From NCBI RefSeq assembly GCF_026005215.1, contig NZ_BPMA01000014.1, positions 1 to 64,000 of the forward strand: a DNA stretch of 64,000 bases, given 5' to 3'. Source of the stretch: Capnocytophaga catalasegens. GTDB taxonomy: Bacteria > Bacteroidota > Bacteroidia > Flavobacteriales > Flavobacteriaceae. Of the stretch, positions 35,916 to 44,807 are shown in pieces. The notes below the pieces were generated by a model. It made no database searches, was not told the origin of the DNA, and saw only the letters and a program-made list of their open reading frames with translations. Within the stretch, counting starts at the first letter, position 1, and each line of letters begins with the position of its first letter. Both the position numbers and the translations under genes were made by a program.

Positions 35916-38345
35916 GTGAAAAAAATAGGATTAGTATTTTTGTTTAGTTTCATATTGGGAATATGGCAAATTACAGCCCAAGAGATAGATTTGTCGCAAT
36001 TTTCCAATGTGAATGTAGATAAACTATCTGATAATCAGATACGTGCATATTGGGAAAAAGCCCAAAAAGGAGGATACACTCTTGATGATTTGGAAATGGC
36101 AGCTCGTATAAAACAAGTTCCCGAAATACAAATTACAAAACTCAAACAACGTATTTTGAGGCTTCCTGTTACTACAACAACTTCTCGAAATCAAAAAAAA
36201 TCAGATATAAAAAAAGAAGATTCTTTTGGTTTAACAGGATATGAAAGAGATTCTATTTCCAAAGATTCTGTTTATAAAAACCATAAAAGTAAAATTTTTG
36301 GCTATAATTTTTTTCAAAATCCTAAGATATCATTTACTCCCAATCAAAATATGCCTACTCCCGAAAATTATGTAATAGGTACTGGCGATGAACTATTGGT
36401 TGAAGTATGGGGAGCAACTGAAAGTAATTCCACACAGAAGGTTGATAATCAGGGAGATATAACATTTGATATGGTTGGAAAAATTCGTGTAGGAGGGCTT
36501 ACTTTTAGTCAATCCAAAGAAAGAATAAAATCTGCATTACGACAAATATACTCAGGAATAGGAGCTGCTGACGGAAGTTATAATAAAGTATATACAAGTG
36601 TTTCACTTGCTAATATTCGTACGGTCAAAGTGAATATTATAGGAGAAGTTGCAGCGCCAGGTACATATTCTCTTAGTGCATTATCAACGGTAATTAACGC
36701 TCTGTATGCTAGTGGAGGTCCAACCGAATCGGGTTCTTTTCGTAATGTACAACTTATTCGTAATGGAAAAAAAATAGCTATATTTGATATTTATGAATTT
36801 TTGATGGCAGGCTCTGAGCAGGGTAATTTATCTCTCAATGACCAAGATGTAATACTAGTTCCTGCATATGAAAATCAGGTAGAAGTTAAAGGAAATGTAA
36901 AACGAGAAGGAATTTACGAACTGAAAGCAGGAGAAACATTAACGAACTTAGAGCGTTATTTTGGTGGATTCAAATCAAATGCTTACAAAGAAAATTTAAT
37001 TATAGAACGTATTACAGGTGCTAGACGCGAAGTGAAAGAAATTCCGTATTCGTTAGCTTCTTCTTTTGAAATGAAAGGTGGAGATAAACTCATAGTACAC
37101 GAATTATCCGATGTTTTCCATAACCGATTAAGTATCGGAGGAGCCGTGTATCAACCTGGAAATTATGCATATAGCGAGGGAATGTCTGCCTTAGATTTAA
37201 TACAAAGAGCGGCAGGACTTCGTCAAGAAGCCTATTTAGATAGAGGAATTATTTTCCGTTTGAATGATGGTGTTGAAAAACAATCTATCAATTTTTCGGT
37301 GCGTAATTTGTTAAATAAATCAGAAAATATTTTACTGCAACAGAACGATAGTATTCATATTTTTCATCGAGATAGTATTACCAAACGATATTTTGTAAGT
37401 ATAGAGGGAGCCGTGAGAAATCCTCAACGAATTCCTTATATGCAAGGAATAAAAATAGAAGATTTAATTGTTATTGCAGGTGGATTTAAAGAAGGAGCAG
37501 ATCCTACAACGATTCAGGTGGGAAGACAAACCAATGATGAAACATTCAAAACTATTAGTGAAGTGTATGACGTATCCCTTTCTGATGATATGAAAAATTC
37601 TTCTAATAGTATAGAACTTTTACCTAATGATATAGTAACAGTTCGCTATAAAAAAGGATATACAAAACAACAAACTATACATATACAAGGAGAAGTTTTG
37701 TATCCGGGATTCTACGTGATTAAAAACAAAGATGAACGAATTTCTGATATTATTGCACGTGCAGGAGGCTTTTCTCCATATGCGTATCTGCAAGGAGGTA
37801 CTCTTATTCGTAAAAAAATAGATGTAAGTGAAAAAGAACAAGAAAAACTAATAAAAGAACTTGAAAAACTTGCTTCACAAGGAAAATTAACTTCGTTAGA
37901 AGAAGAAAAAACAACTTATCGTGTAGGGATAAATTTGGAACAAATAATTAAAAATAAAGGTTCTTACCAAGATTTGATTTTAAAAGAAGATGATGTATTA
38001 CTTATTCCATCTGAAAAACAAACTGTTGAGGTTAAAGGGAATGTTCTTTCTCCTTCAATGATTCGTTATCAAAAAGGAAAAACAACACGTTCGTACATTA
38101 ACAATGCAGGCGGATTTGCAAATAATGCCCAAAAACGCTCTGTATATGTTATTTACGCTAATGGAGATGTAAAAGGGACAAAGAAATTTTTATTTTTCAA
38201 AGGTTATCCCAAAGTAGCTCCAGGAGCCGTTGTAGTAGTTCCTGAAAAACCAGAGAGAAAAGGACTTACAGCTACCGAAACTGTAAGTATTACAACAGCT
38301 TTAACCACATTGGCTATCTTAATATATAATACATTTGCTAAATAA
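35916..38345 (+). CDS. Polysaccharide export outer membrane protein, Wza-like with six SLBB repeats
   Basis: This 809-residue protein starts at GTG. It has a signal peptide (residues 1-22, ending ITAQ) and no lipobox. A Poly_export domain begins VIGTGDELLVEVWG (~157). About six SLBB-type repeats follow, recognisable by phrases such as VNIIGEVAAPGTYSL, VEVKGNVKREGIYEL, LSIGGAVYQPGNYAYS and IHIQGEVLYPGFYVI. The C-terminal hydrophobic segment is a likely outer-membrane helix as in Wza. E. coli Wza is about 380 residues, so this is an expanded form. It forms an export channel for capsule or exopolysaccharide. It is followed by its inner-membrane partner. Confidence 0.9.
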   Translation: MKKIGLVFLFSFILGIWQITAQEIDLSQFSNVNVDKLSDNQIRAYWEKAQKGGYTLDDLEMAARIKQVPEIQITKLKQRILRLPVTTTTSRNQKKSDIKKEDSFGLTGYERDSISKDSVYKNHKSKIFGYNFFQNPKISFTPNQNMPTPENYVIGTGDELLVEVWGATESNSTQKVDNQGDITFDMVGKIRVGGLTFSQSKERIKSALRQIYSGIGAADGSYNKVYTSVSLANIRTVKVNIIGEVAAPGTYSLSALSTVINALYASGGPTESGSFRNVQLIRNGKKIAIFDIYEFLMAGSEQGNLSLNDQDVILVPAYENQVEVKGNVKREGIYELKAGETLTNLERYFGGFKSNAYKENLIIERITGARREVKEIPYSLASSFEMKGGDKLIVHELSDVFHNRLSIGGAVYQPGNYAYSEGMSALDLIQRAAGLRQEAYLDRGIIFRLNDGVEKQSINFSVRNLLNKSENILLQQNDSIHIFHRDSITKRYFVSIEGAVRNPQRIPYMQGIKIEDLIVIAGGFKEGADPTTIQVGRQTNDETFKTISEVYDVSLSDDMKNSSNSIELLPNDIVTVRYKKGYTKQQTIHIQGEVLYPGFYVIKNKDERISDIIARAGGFSPYAYLQGGTLIRKKIDVSEKEQEKLIKELEKLASQGKLTSLEEEKTTYRVGINLEQIIKNKGSYQDLILKEDDVLLIPSEKQTVEVKGNVLSPSMIRYQKGKTTRSYINNAGGFANNAQKRSVYVIYANGDVKGTKKFLFFKGYPKVAPGAVVVVPEKPERKGLTATETVSITTALTTLAILIYNTFAK

Positions 38346-38346
38346 A

Positions 38347-39453
38347 ATGAAACAAGATATTGAAAAAAAAGAAGAAATAGATTTATTAGAACTTCTGGCA
38401 AAAATATGGACAGGGCGTAAAACAATTCTTTATTGGTTTGTTATTTTTTTTATCTTGGGAGTATTTATTGCTATATTTTCTCCAAAAGAATATACAGCTA
38501 AAACAATTTTTGTACCACAATTATCTTCGGGGAATAAGTTATCAAGTGGGTTAGGAGGGTTGGCTGCTATGGCAGGTATAAGTTTAACAGGTGGAGCAAG
38601 TGAAGAAATATCACCATCAATTTACCCTAAAATAATTCAAAGTATTCCTTTTTTAAGAAAAATATCAGAGACTTTGATACAAGTAAAAGTATCTGAAAAA
38701 CCTATTTCATATACCGAATATTATCAAAAATATCCACCTAAAAATGTATTGACAACAATTCAAAAATATACTATAGGTTTGCCTAGTCTTATTTTGCAAA
38801 GTGGAAAAACATCAACATCTCAAACACAATCACAAACTCAAATTTATCAAATATCTAGTGAGGAAGAAGTAATTTTTAATAAATTACAAGAGCAGTTACA
38901 ACTTAATGTTAATGAAAAAGAAGGTATTGTAATATTGTCATTTTCAATGGAAGAGCCTTTGGCTGCTGCTCAAATGGCTATTCATGCTCAGGAGTATTTA
39001 CAACAAACAATTACTGAATACAAAATTCAAAGAGCTAAAGAAAAACTTGATTTTATTCAGAGACGTTACGACGAGGCCCAAAAAGATTTTAAAGAAAAAC
39101 AAATACGATTAGCTTCGTTTCAAGATAGTAATCGCGGACTTATTTCATCGCTTTCGCAGACACGTGTAACACAGCTACAATCAGAGTATAATTTGGCTTA
39201 CAATGTATATTCAGAATTAGCAAAACAATTAGAAACTCAGAAGATACAAGTTAAAGAAGATACACCTGTATTTACAATAATTGAACCAGTAAGCATTCCT
39301 TTTCAAAAATCAAAACCAAAGCGAATTATGATTCTGGCTATTTGGAGTTTTTTGGGCATTATTATAGGTATTGGAGTTATTTTTGTTAAGGATTTTATTT
39401 CAAGTTTCAAAAAAAATCAGATTGTAAATGAAAACAGCGAAAGTTTTGCCTAA
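38347..39453 (+). CDS. Wzz/Wzc-type polysaccharide chain-length protein
   Basis: The ATG at 38347 gives 368 residues. It has a Wzz domain with a first membrane helix (~21-42), a long periplasmic region with coiled coil (~200-290, including EYKIQRAKEKLDFIQRRYDEAQKDF), and a second helix near 335-355. A proline-rich motif PFQKSKPKR precedes the second helix. No tyrosine kinase domain follows. It starts 1 base after the wza-like stop and its end overlaps the MFS gene by 26 bases. It should set chain length or gate export together with the Wza-like channel. Confidence 0.88.
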   Translation: MKQDIEKKEEIDLLELLAKIWTGRKTILYWFVIFFILGVFIAIFSPKEYTAKTIFVPQLSSGNKLSSGLGGLAAMAGISLTGGASEEISPSIYPKIIQSIPFLRKISETLIQVKVSEKPISYTEYYQKYPPKNVLTTIQKYTIGLPSLILQSGKTSTSQTQSQTQIYQISSEEEVIFNKLQEQLQLNVNEKEGIVILSFSMEEPLAAAQMAIHAQEYLQQTITEYKIQRAKEKLDFIQRRYDEAQKDFKEKQIRLASFQDSNRGLISSLSQTRVTQLQSEYNLAYNVYSELAKQLETQKIQVKEDTPVFTIIEPVSIPFQKSKPKRIMILAIWSFLGIIIGIGVIFVKDFISSFKKNQIVNENSESFA

Positions 39454-40777
39454 GGGGCATTCAAAATTACTTAATGCTTGGGCTTTTTACGATTGGGCAA
39501 ACTCAGTATATAGTTTAACAATTGTTTCTGCTATTTTTCCTGTATTTTATGGAGCTTTATTCAAAATAGCTCAAACAAATCAGATACAACTTTTTGGTTA
39601 TATGTTCAAAAGTACTGCAGTAATTACTTTCGTAACTGCTTTAGCTTTTGGTGTAGTGGCTGTATTATCTCCAATTCTTAGTGGAATAGCCGATTATTTA
39701 GGAAATAAAAAATCGTTTATGCGATTTTTTTGTTTTTTAGGGGGATTCTCTTGTATAGGATTGTATTGGTTTTCGCTTGAAAATATTTATTTTGGACTTA
39801 GTTGTTATTTTTTTGGAGTAATTGGATTTTGGGGCAGTATTGTATTTTATAATTCATATTTGCCTGATATAGCTTTTGCTCATCAATACGATAATTTAAG
39901 TGCCAAAGGATATATAATGGGATATATAGGAAGTGTTATCTTGTTGATATTCAATTTGATAATGATACAGAATCCAACATATTTCGGATTTTCCTCCCAA
40001 GGAAACGATATTGTATTACAAGTAATGCCTATTTCGTTCCTTATGGTGGGGATTTGGTGGATAGGTTTTGCTCAATATACATTTTATTATTTGCCAGAAA
40101 ATAAATCAGGTAATAAGATTAAAACCAATATTATTTTCAACGGGTATAAAGAGTTAGTAAGTGTTCAAAAAAAATTGTTTCACAACAAGTTATTACGCAA
40201 ATATTTAGTTGCTTTTTTTGTATTCAGTATGGGAGTACAAACTGTAATGCTTGTTGCAGCATATTTTGGAGAACAAGAAATTGCTTGGGAAACACAAAAT
40301 AAAAAAGCAATAGGTTTGATAATCAGTATTTTACTAATTCAATTAGTAGCTATTTTAGGTGCAAAATGTACAGCAATACTTTCTGAAAAATATGGAAATA
40401 TATCTACTCTAATAGGTATAAATATTGTTTGGACTATATTATGCATATTGGCCTTCTGGGTAACAACGCCTTTGCAATTTTACATAATGGCTGGTTTTGT
40501 AGGAATTATTATGGGAGGAATACAGGCTTTAGGTCGTTCAACCTATTCCAAATTTTTGCCTGAAACGACTGATACAACCTCTTTTTTTAGTTTTTATGAT
40601 GTGGCTGAAAAAATAGGTATTGTTATAGGTATGGGTATTTATGGACTTATAGACCAATTAACAGGAAGTATGCGTAATTCGCTGATTTTCTTAGCAATGT
40701 TCTTTTTTGTTGGAGTTATTTTACTAATTTTTGTATATCAAGAACAAAGAAAACAAAATAATGAAATTTCGGCATAA
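39428..40777 (+). CDS. MFS transporter, UMF1 family
   Basis: This is a 449-residue carrier with about twelve membrane helices. The N-terminus LLNAWAFYDWANSVYSLTIVSAIFP and the sequence LSGIADYLGNKK are typical of the UMF1 (Atg22-like) family, with a further GGIQALGRSTYSKFLPE near residue 355. Substrates of bacterial UMF1 members are uncertain; amino acids are suggested. Its start overlaps the wzz-like gene by 26 bases, which implies one transcript, though a role in polysaccharide export is not shown. Confidence 0.88.
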   Translation: MKTAKVLPKGHSKLLNAWAFYDWANSVYSLTIVSAIFPVFYGALFKIAQTNQIQLFGYMFKSTAVITFVTALAFGVVAVLSPILSGIADYLGNKKSFMRFFCFLGGFSCIGLYWFSLENIYFGLSCYFFGVIGFWGSIVFYNSYLPDIAFAHQYDNLSAKGYIMGYIGSVILLIFNLIMIQNPTYFGFSSQGNDIVLQVMPISFLMVGIWWIGFAQYTFYYLPENKSGNKIKTNIIFNGYKELVSVQKKLFHNKLLRKYLVAFFVFSMGVQTVMLVAAYFGEQEIAWETQNKKAIGLIISILLIQLVAILGAKCTAILSEKYGNISTLIGINIVWTILCILAFWVTTPLQFYIMAGFVGIIMGGIQALGRSTYSKFLPETTDTTSFFSFYDVAEKIGIVIGMGIYGLIDQLTGSMRNSLIFLAMFFFVGVILLIFVYQEQRKQNNEISA

Positions 40778-40797
40778 TTATTGTTGTTGAATTAAGT

Positions 40798-41445
40798 ATG
40801 AAAAAGTTACTAATTATAGGATTATTTTTTATAAGCATTGGAGTTTATAGCCAACCGATTGAAAATCAGTCGAAACAAACTATTGTCGTAACTCCCAAAG
40901 AAGATGCTACTTGGCAGGCTCCCAAGACAAATATGTCATGGTGGAAAGCATATATTGACAAAAAAGAAAATCAGTTTATGAAATCAACAGAAAAAGGAAT
41001 TGATTTCATAGGAGCTAATAAAAGTAAATATATACAGAAAAAATTTGAATTGCCTGAAAATGCCACAGGTGTCGAAAAGAAAAAAGATTCAGATTATAAA
41101 GCTACTAAACAAGATCAATATTTTGGAGAATATGTTAATAATGGCAAAATAGTTAATATTTACTGCAGAGATCATTCAACTATAGATGGTGATTTGGTTG
41201 ATATTCTTCTCAATGATGAGGTTGTAATAAGTAATGTATATCTAACAGGAAATTTTGTAGGGTATTACATACCCTTAAAACCTGGGTTTAACAAAATTGA
41301 AGTTAGAGCTATAAATGAAGGTGAATATCAGCCTAATACAGCTCAGTTCAAAGTTATTGATGAAAATGGACAAACCTTGGTCAATGAATTGTGGAATTTG
41401 GCTGCAGGGTACAAGGCTCGATTTATTATTGTTAAAAATGAATAG
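40798..41445 (+). CDS. Secreted protein of unknown function
   Basis: This is a 215-residue protein with a cleavable signal peptide (residues 1-18, ending GVYSQ). The mature part is rich in Lys, Asp and Asn. It ends with a beta-rich region (IYCRDHSTIDGDLVDILLNDEVV, GYYIPLKPGFNKIEVRAINEGEYQPNTAQF) that looks like a small jelly-roll or carbohydrate-binding-like fold. No catalytic motif is recognised. It follows the MFS gene by 20 bases and may be part of that transcript. Confidence 0.65.
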   Translation: MKKLLIIGLFFISIGVYSQPIENQSKQTIVVTPKEDATWQAPKTNMSWWKAYIDKKENQFMKSTEKGIDFIGANKSKYIQKKFELPENATGVEKKKDSDYKATKQDQYFGEYVNNGKIVNIYCRDHSTIDGDLVDILLNDEVVISNVYLTGNFVGYYIPLKPGFNKIEVRAINEGEYQPNTAQFKVIDENGQTLVNELWNLAAGYKARFIIVKNE

Positions 41446-41521
41446 TTTTTTTGACGATAATAAATAATTAATGTAATAAAAATTATAATAATAATATTAA
41501 ATAAAAAAATAAGAAAAAAAA

Positions 41522-42001
41522 ATGAAGCGATTAAAAAGTATAACTCTGATGATGAGTTTAATGGGGCTAACCTCTTGTACAACAAATACATCTACCTATA
41601 AACAAATTTATAGGATAAATGGTATAAAATCAGAATGTATGGTAGAAGAAATTGAAAAAAATAAAGAAAAAACTAAATTTCTCGAAGGAAAATGGGTATT
41701 AGAAAAGATGGCCAATACTTCTATAATAGTTACTAATCGACCAGAATTGGAAATAAATTTAGAAGAAAAAAGAATTAATGGCACGGGAGGGTGTAATCTT
41801 TATTTTGCAGATATAGAACAAGTTAATTCTAAAACTCTTCTCTTTGGTGTTATTGGTTCAACTCAAAAAATGTGTTATGAAGAAAATATTGAAAACGAAT
41901 ATTTTATGTTATTAGAAAAAACACATTATTTTCAAGTAGATCAAGAAAATTTAATTTTATTAAATAAAGAAAATAAACCTATTTTGACTTTTAAAAAATA
42001 A
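41522..42001 (+). CDS. META-domain lipoprotein (HslJ-like)
   Basis: The protein has 159 residues with a lipoprotein signal ending GLTSC (Cys19). Residues about 55-158 form a META domain: FLEGKWVLEKMANT, NGTGGCNLYFAD, FGVIGSTQKMCYE and the closing hydrophobic strands. In E. coli the HslJ META protein is linked to heat and novobiocin resistance; its role is unclear. It lies 76 bases after the preceding gene. No strong promoter was seen. Confidence 0.85.
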   Translation: MKRLKSITLMMSLMGLTSCTTNTSTYKQIYRINGIKSECMVEEIEKNKEKTKFLEGKWVLEKMANTSIIVTNRPELEINLEEKRINGTGGCNLYFADIEQVNSKTLLFGVIGSTQKMCYEENIENEYFMLLEKTHYFQVDQENLILLNKENKPILTFKK

Positions 42002-42079
42002 TTTATTAAAAAGAATATAATACATCATAGCACGAAGAAATGTTAATAAATTAACGAAATAGTTTTGTTATTATTCAGA

Positions 42080-42113
42080 CGAAGTAGAGTAGATATACTT
42101 TACTTCGTTTTTT
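42080..42113 (+). terminator. Terminator after the META-domain gene
   Basis: CGAAGTAGAGTA pairs with TACTTTACTTCG (one mismatch) over a short loop and is followed by TTTTTT. Confidence 0.75.
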
Positions 42114-42477
42114 ATTTTAATTATTTTTTACCTCTGAAATATAAAATTAAAAAAGAAAAGGCTGAAATATTTTGTAGTTTTTATAAGTCTTAAAAATAAC
42201 TTTTTTGCAATATAAATTTAATTTTAAAATATTGATTTTCAAATTATTAAATGTATAAATATAAATAAATAATTCAATTATAAAAAGTGTTTTTATGTTA
42301 ATATGTTGATTTTTAATGTTTTAAACTATTTTAATAATGAAAAATAATACTTTTTTTATGTTTCTTAATTATTAATTATTTTGTTTTAAAACTTTAAATA
42401 ATATATTTTATTTTATTATAAATCAGTATTTTATATTTATAAAAATAAAAATAAATGTTTTTTTGATTAAAAAATGG

Positions 42478-42485
42478 TATCTTTG
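42478..42485 (+). promoter_or_regulatory. -7 element for corA
   Basis: TATCTTTG is an exact TAnnTTTG match, 17 bases before the corA ATG. Confidence 0.55.
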
Positions 42486-42502
42486 CCCAAATTTTAACTC
42501 AA

Positions 42503-43576
42503 ATGGGTAAAAAACAAAAACGGAAAATATCAAAATCACGAAAAACAGGAATGCCTCCCGGTTCGCTTGTTTATATCGGAAATCAAACTGATAAAAATGC
42601 AGTTATTGAAGTTTTTAATTACAATAAAGATTTTTGTATATCTAAAAATGTAACAACTGTCCAAGAAGCTGTTTCGTATTTGACAAAGAACTCCGTTACA
42701 TGGATTAACGTCAATGGACTTACACAAACGGAAGTAATAGAAGAATTGGGTAAATATGCCCAATTACACTCTCTTTTTGTGGAAGATATTCTTAATACGG
42801 AGCATCGTCCTAAACTTGAAGTATCTGACCAAAATATATTTTTGATAATCAAAATGTTATATTTCACAGATGATGAACAGCTCCGAATAGAACACTTAGC
42901 AATATTGCTTCGAGAGAATTACGTTATTACTTTTCAAGAAGCCGATGGAGATGTTTTTGGACAACTTCGTAAGCGATTATCACAAGGTGAAGGTACAAAT
43001 ATTAGACAAAAATCAGCTGATTATTTAGTTTTTGGATTGCTTGATGCTGTGATTGACCATTATTATATAATTTCTGAAAAATTATCTCAACAAGTTGAAA
43101 ATCAGGAAGATAATTTGATTGGAAATCCAAGCAAAGAACTAATTCCTCAAATACAAGAACTCAAGCGGGAAATCATTGCTATACGTAGAGCTATATTCCC
43201 GATGCGAGAGGTTATTAATCGATTAGAAAGAATATCACATCCGTTTTTATTGCCCGAAACCAAAACATATATTGCTGACCTTGGTGATCATATTTTGCAA
43301 ATAACTGAAACGATTGATGTGTATCGAGAAATTACGTGGGGACTGATGGATATGTATATGAGTTCGATGAGTCATAAAATGAATATTATAATGAAAACAC
43401 TAACCATTATTTCCGTGATTTTCATGCCATTAACATTCATTGTTGGGGTTTATGGTATGAATTTTGACTATATGCCAGAGTTGCATCATCCGTGGGGATA
43501 CCCTATTGTGTGGGGTATTATGGTAAGCATTGTACTGGGAATGTTTTGGTTTTTTAAAAAGAAAAAATGGTGGTAA
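42503..43576 (+). CDS. corA: Magnesium/cobalt transporter CorA
   Basis: This is a 357-residue CorA channel protein. It has a large N-terminal cytoplasmic domain with an HSLFVEDILNTEHRPK-type helix, a long stalk helix (~215-290) and two C-terminal membrane helices. The signature YGMNFDYMPEL appears after the first of these (~325), and a Lys/Trp-rich tail follows. CorA admits Mg2+ in a gated pentamer. The basic N-terminus (KKQKRKISKSRKTG) is a normal extension in this group. It is a single-gene unit. Confidence 0.95.
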   Translation: MGKKQKRKISKSRKTGMPPGSLVYIGNQTDKNAVIEVFNYNKDFCISKNVTTVQEAVSYLTKNSVTWINVNGLTQTEVIEELGKYAQLHSLFVEDILNTEHRPKLEVSDQNIFLIIKMLYFTDDEQLRIEHLAILLRENYVITFQEADGDVFGQLRKRLSQGEGTNIRQKSADYLVFGLLDAVIDHYYIISEKLSQQVENQEDNLIGNPSKELIPQIQELKREIIAIRRAIFPMREVINRLERISHPFLLPETKTYIADLGDHILQITETIDVYREITWGLMDMYMSSMSHKMNIIMKTLTIISVIFMPLTFIVGVYGMNFDYMPELHHPWGYPIVWGIMVSIVLGMFWFFKKKKWW

Positions 43577-43652
43577 TCAGTAAGTTATGTTTTTTTTGAT
43601 TTGAAAAAAAATAAAGGAAAAAATATTATTTGAATAATACGAATATTTTAAT

Positions 43653-43660
43653 TACTTTTG
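43653..43660 (+). promoter_or_regulatory. -7 element directly abutting the bamD start codon
   Basis: TACTTTTG ends only four bases before the bamD ATG (43665), so the transcription start is expected at or next to the first codon. Confidence 0.6.
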
Positions 43661-43664
43661 CCGA

Positions 43665-44462
43665 ATGAATTGGAAAAGAATATACATTGTTTTAGGAATA
43701 ACTGCTGTAATGTTATCTTCTTGTGGACAATATCAAAAAGTTCTCAAAACAGAAGATATGGCAGTTAAATACGAAATGGCAGAGAAGCTCTACAAACAGG
43801 GCGATTATTCGCGTGCCGAACGCTTGTTTAGCCAAATTCGTAGCCATTACTTAGGAAAACCACAAGGTGAACGTATTTTGTATATGCTTGCAGATACTTA
43901 TTATCAGAAAAAAAATTATCTGCTTGCTGCCACTACTTATGAAAAACTTGTACAGCAATATCCTCGAAGTGAAAAGGCTGAAGAAGCAATGTTTTTAGAA
44001 GGCAAATGCTATTTTATAGAATCACCACGATATAGCTTAGACCAAACAGATACTTACAAAGCAGTGGATAAATTACAGAATTTTATTGATTATTATCCAA
44101 ATTCGCAGTATATGCGCGAAGCTAATAATATGATGATTGAGCTTTTGACCAAATTGCAACAAAAAAGTTTTGAAATAGCCAAAGGATATAACAAAATAAA
44201 AGATTATCAAGCAGCTATCAAGGCATTGGACAATTTTCTGATAGAAAATCCAGGTACTACATTCAAAGAAGAGGCAATGTACCTAAAACTACATTCGGCT
44301 TATGAATTGGCTATCAATAGTGTAGCAAGTAAAGAAAAGCAACGTTTGCAAGATGCAAAATTGATTTATGAAGGGTTTGTAAAAAATTATCCTGAAACGC
44401 ACTTCAAGGAAAAAGCAGACAAGATGAACAGTTTGATTATTAAAAGAATAAATGAATTATAA
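43665..44462 (+). CDS. bamD: Outer membrane assembly lipoprotein BamD
   Basis: BamD is part of the BAM complex that inserts beta-barrels into the outer membrane. The 265-residue protein has a lipoprotein signal ending MLSSC (Cys20). Tetratricopeptide-type helical repeats follow (YKQGDYSRAERLFSQI, YMLADTYYQKKNYLLAATTYEKLVQQYP and later units). The ATG is fixed by the signal peptide. It lies four bases after a -7 element, so the mRNA looks leaderless. Next are rpoZ-like and coaBC genes, a conserved flavobacterial cluster. Confidence 0.95.
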   Translation: MNWKRIYIVLGITAVMLSSCGQYQKVLKTEDMAVKYEMAEKLYKQGDYSRAERLFSQIRSHYLGKPQGERILYMLADTYYQKKNYLLAATTYEKLVQQYPRSEKAEEAMFLEGKCYFIESPRYSLDQTDTYKAVDKLQNFIDYYPNSQYMREANNMMIELLTKLQQKSFEIAKGYNKIKDYQAAIKALDNFLIENPGTTFKEEAMYLKLHSAYELAINSVASKEKQRLQDAKLIYEGFVKNYPETHFKEKADKMNSLIIKRINEL

Positions 44463-44468
44463 TATATT

Positions 44469-44804
44469 ATGAGTGAATTAAAAAGAAAAGAAGTACCTCA
44501 ATCTACCATTACCTACGATAAGAATAAAGTTGATGAACCAACAGGTAATATCTACGAAGCAATTTCTGTAATTTCTAAGCGAGCTGCTCAAATAAATACC
44601 GAAATTAAAAAAGAATTGGTTGAAAAATTGGAAGAATTTGCAACGTATAACGATAGTTTGGAAGAAGTTTTTGAAAATAAAGAACAAATCGAAGTTTCTA
44701 AATATTACGAAAGACAACCCAAACCACAAGCTATTGCTGTAAAAGAATGGTTAGATGGCGAAATTTATTATCGTTATACCGATGATGAAAAAGAAGCAAA
44801 CTAA
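44469..44804 (+). CDS. rpoZ: RNA polymerase omega subunit, Bacteroidetes form
   Basis: This is a 111-residue protein of the omega family, which supports RNA polymerase assembly. The core NIYEAISVISKRAAQINTEIKKEL (~27-50) corresponds to the conserved omega helix with the SKRA motif. The C-terminus is longer and acidic, as in flavobacteria. Its position between bamD and coaBC supports the call. It is separated from bamD by 6 bases and from coaBC by 3. Confidence 0.85.
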   Translation: MSELKRKEVPQSTITYDKNKVDEPTGNIYEAISVISKRAAQINTEIKKELVEKLEEFATYNDSLEEVFENKEQIEVSKYYERQPKPQAIAVKEWLDGEIYYRYTDDEKEAN

Positions 44805-44807
44805 GTA

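Larger units (their letters stand above)
42002..42502. other. AT-rich intergenic region with a terminator and the corA promoter
   Basis: No gene is seen in about 500 bases. A hairpin with T tract occupies 42080-42113. The rest is very AT-rich, and a TATCTTTG element at 42478-42485 precedes corA. Confidence 0.6.
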
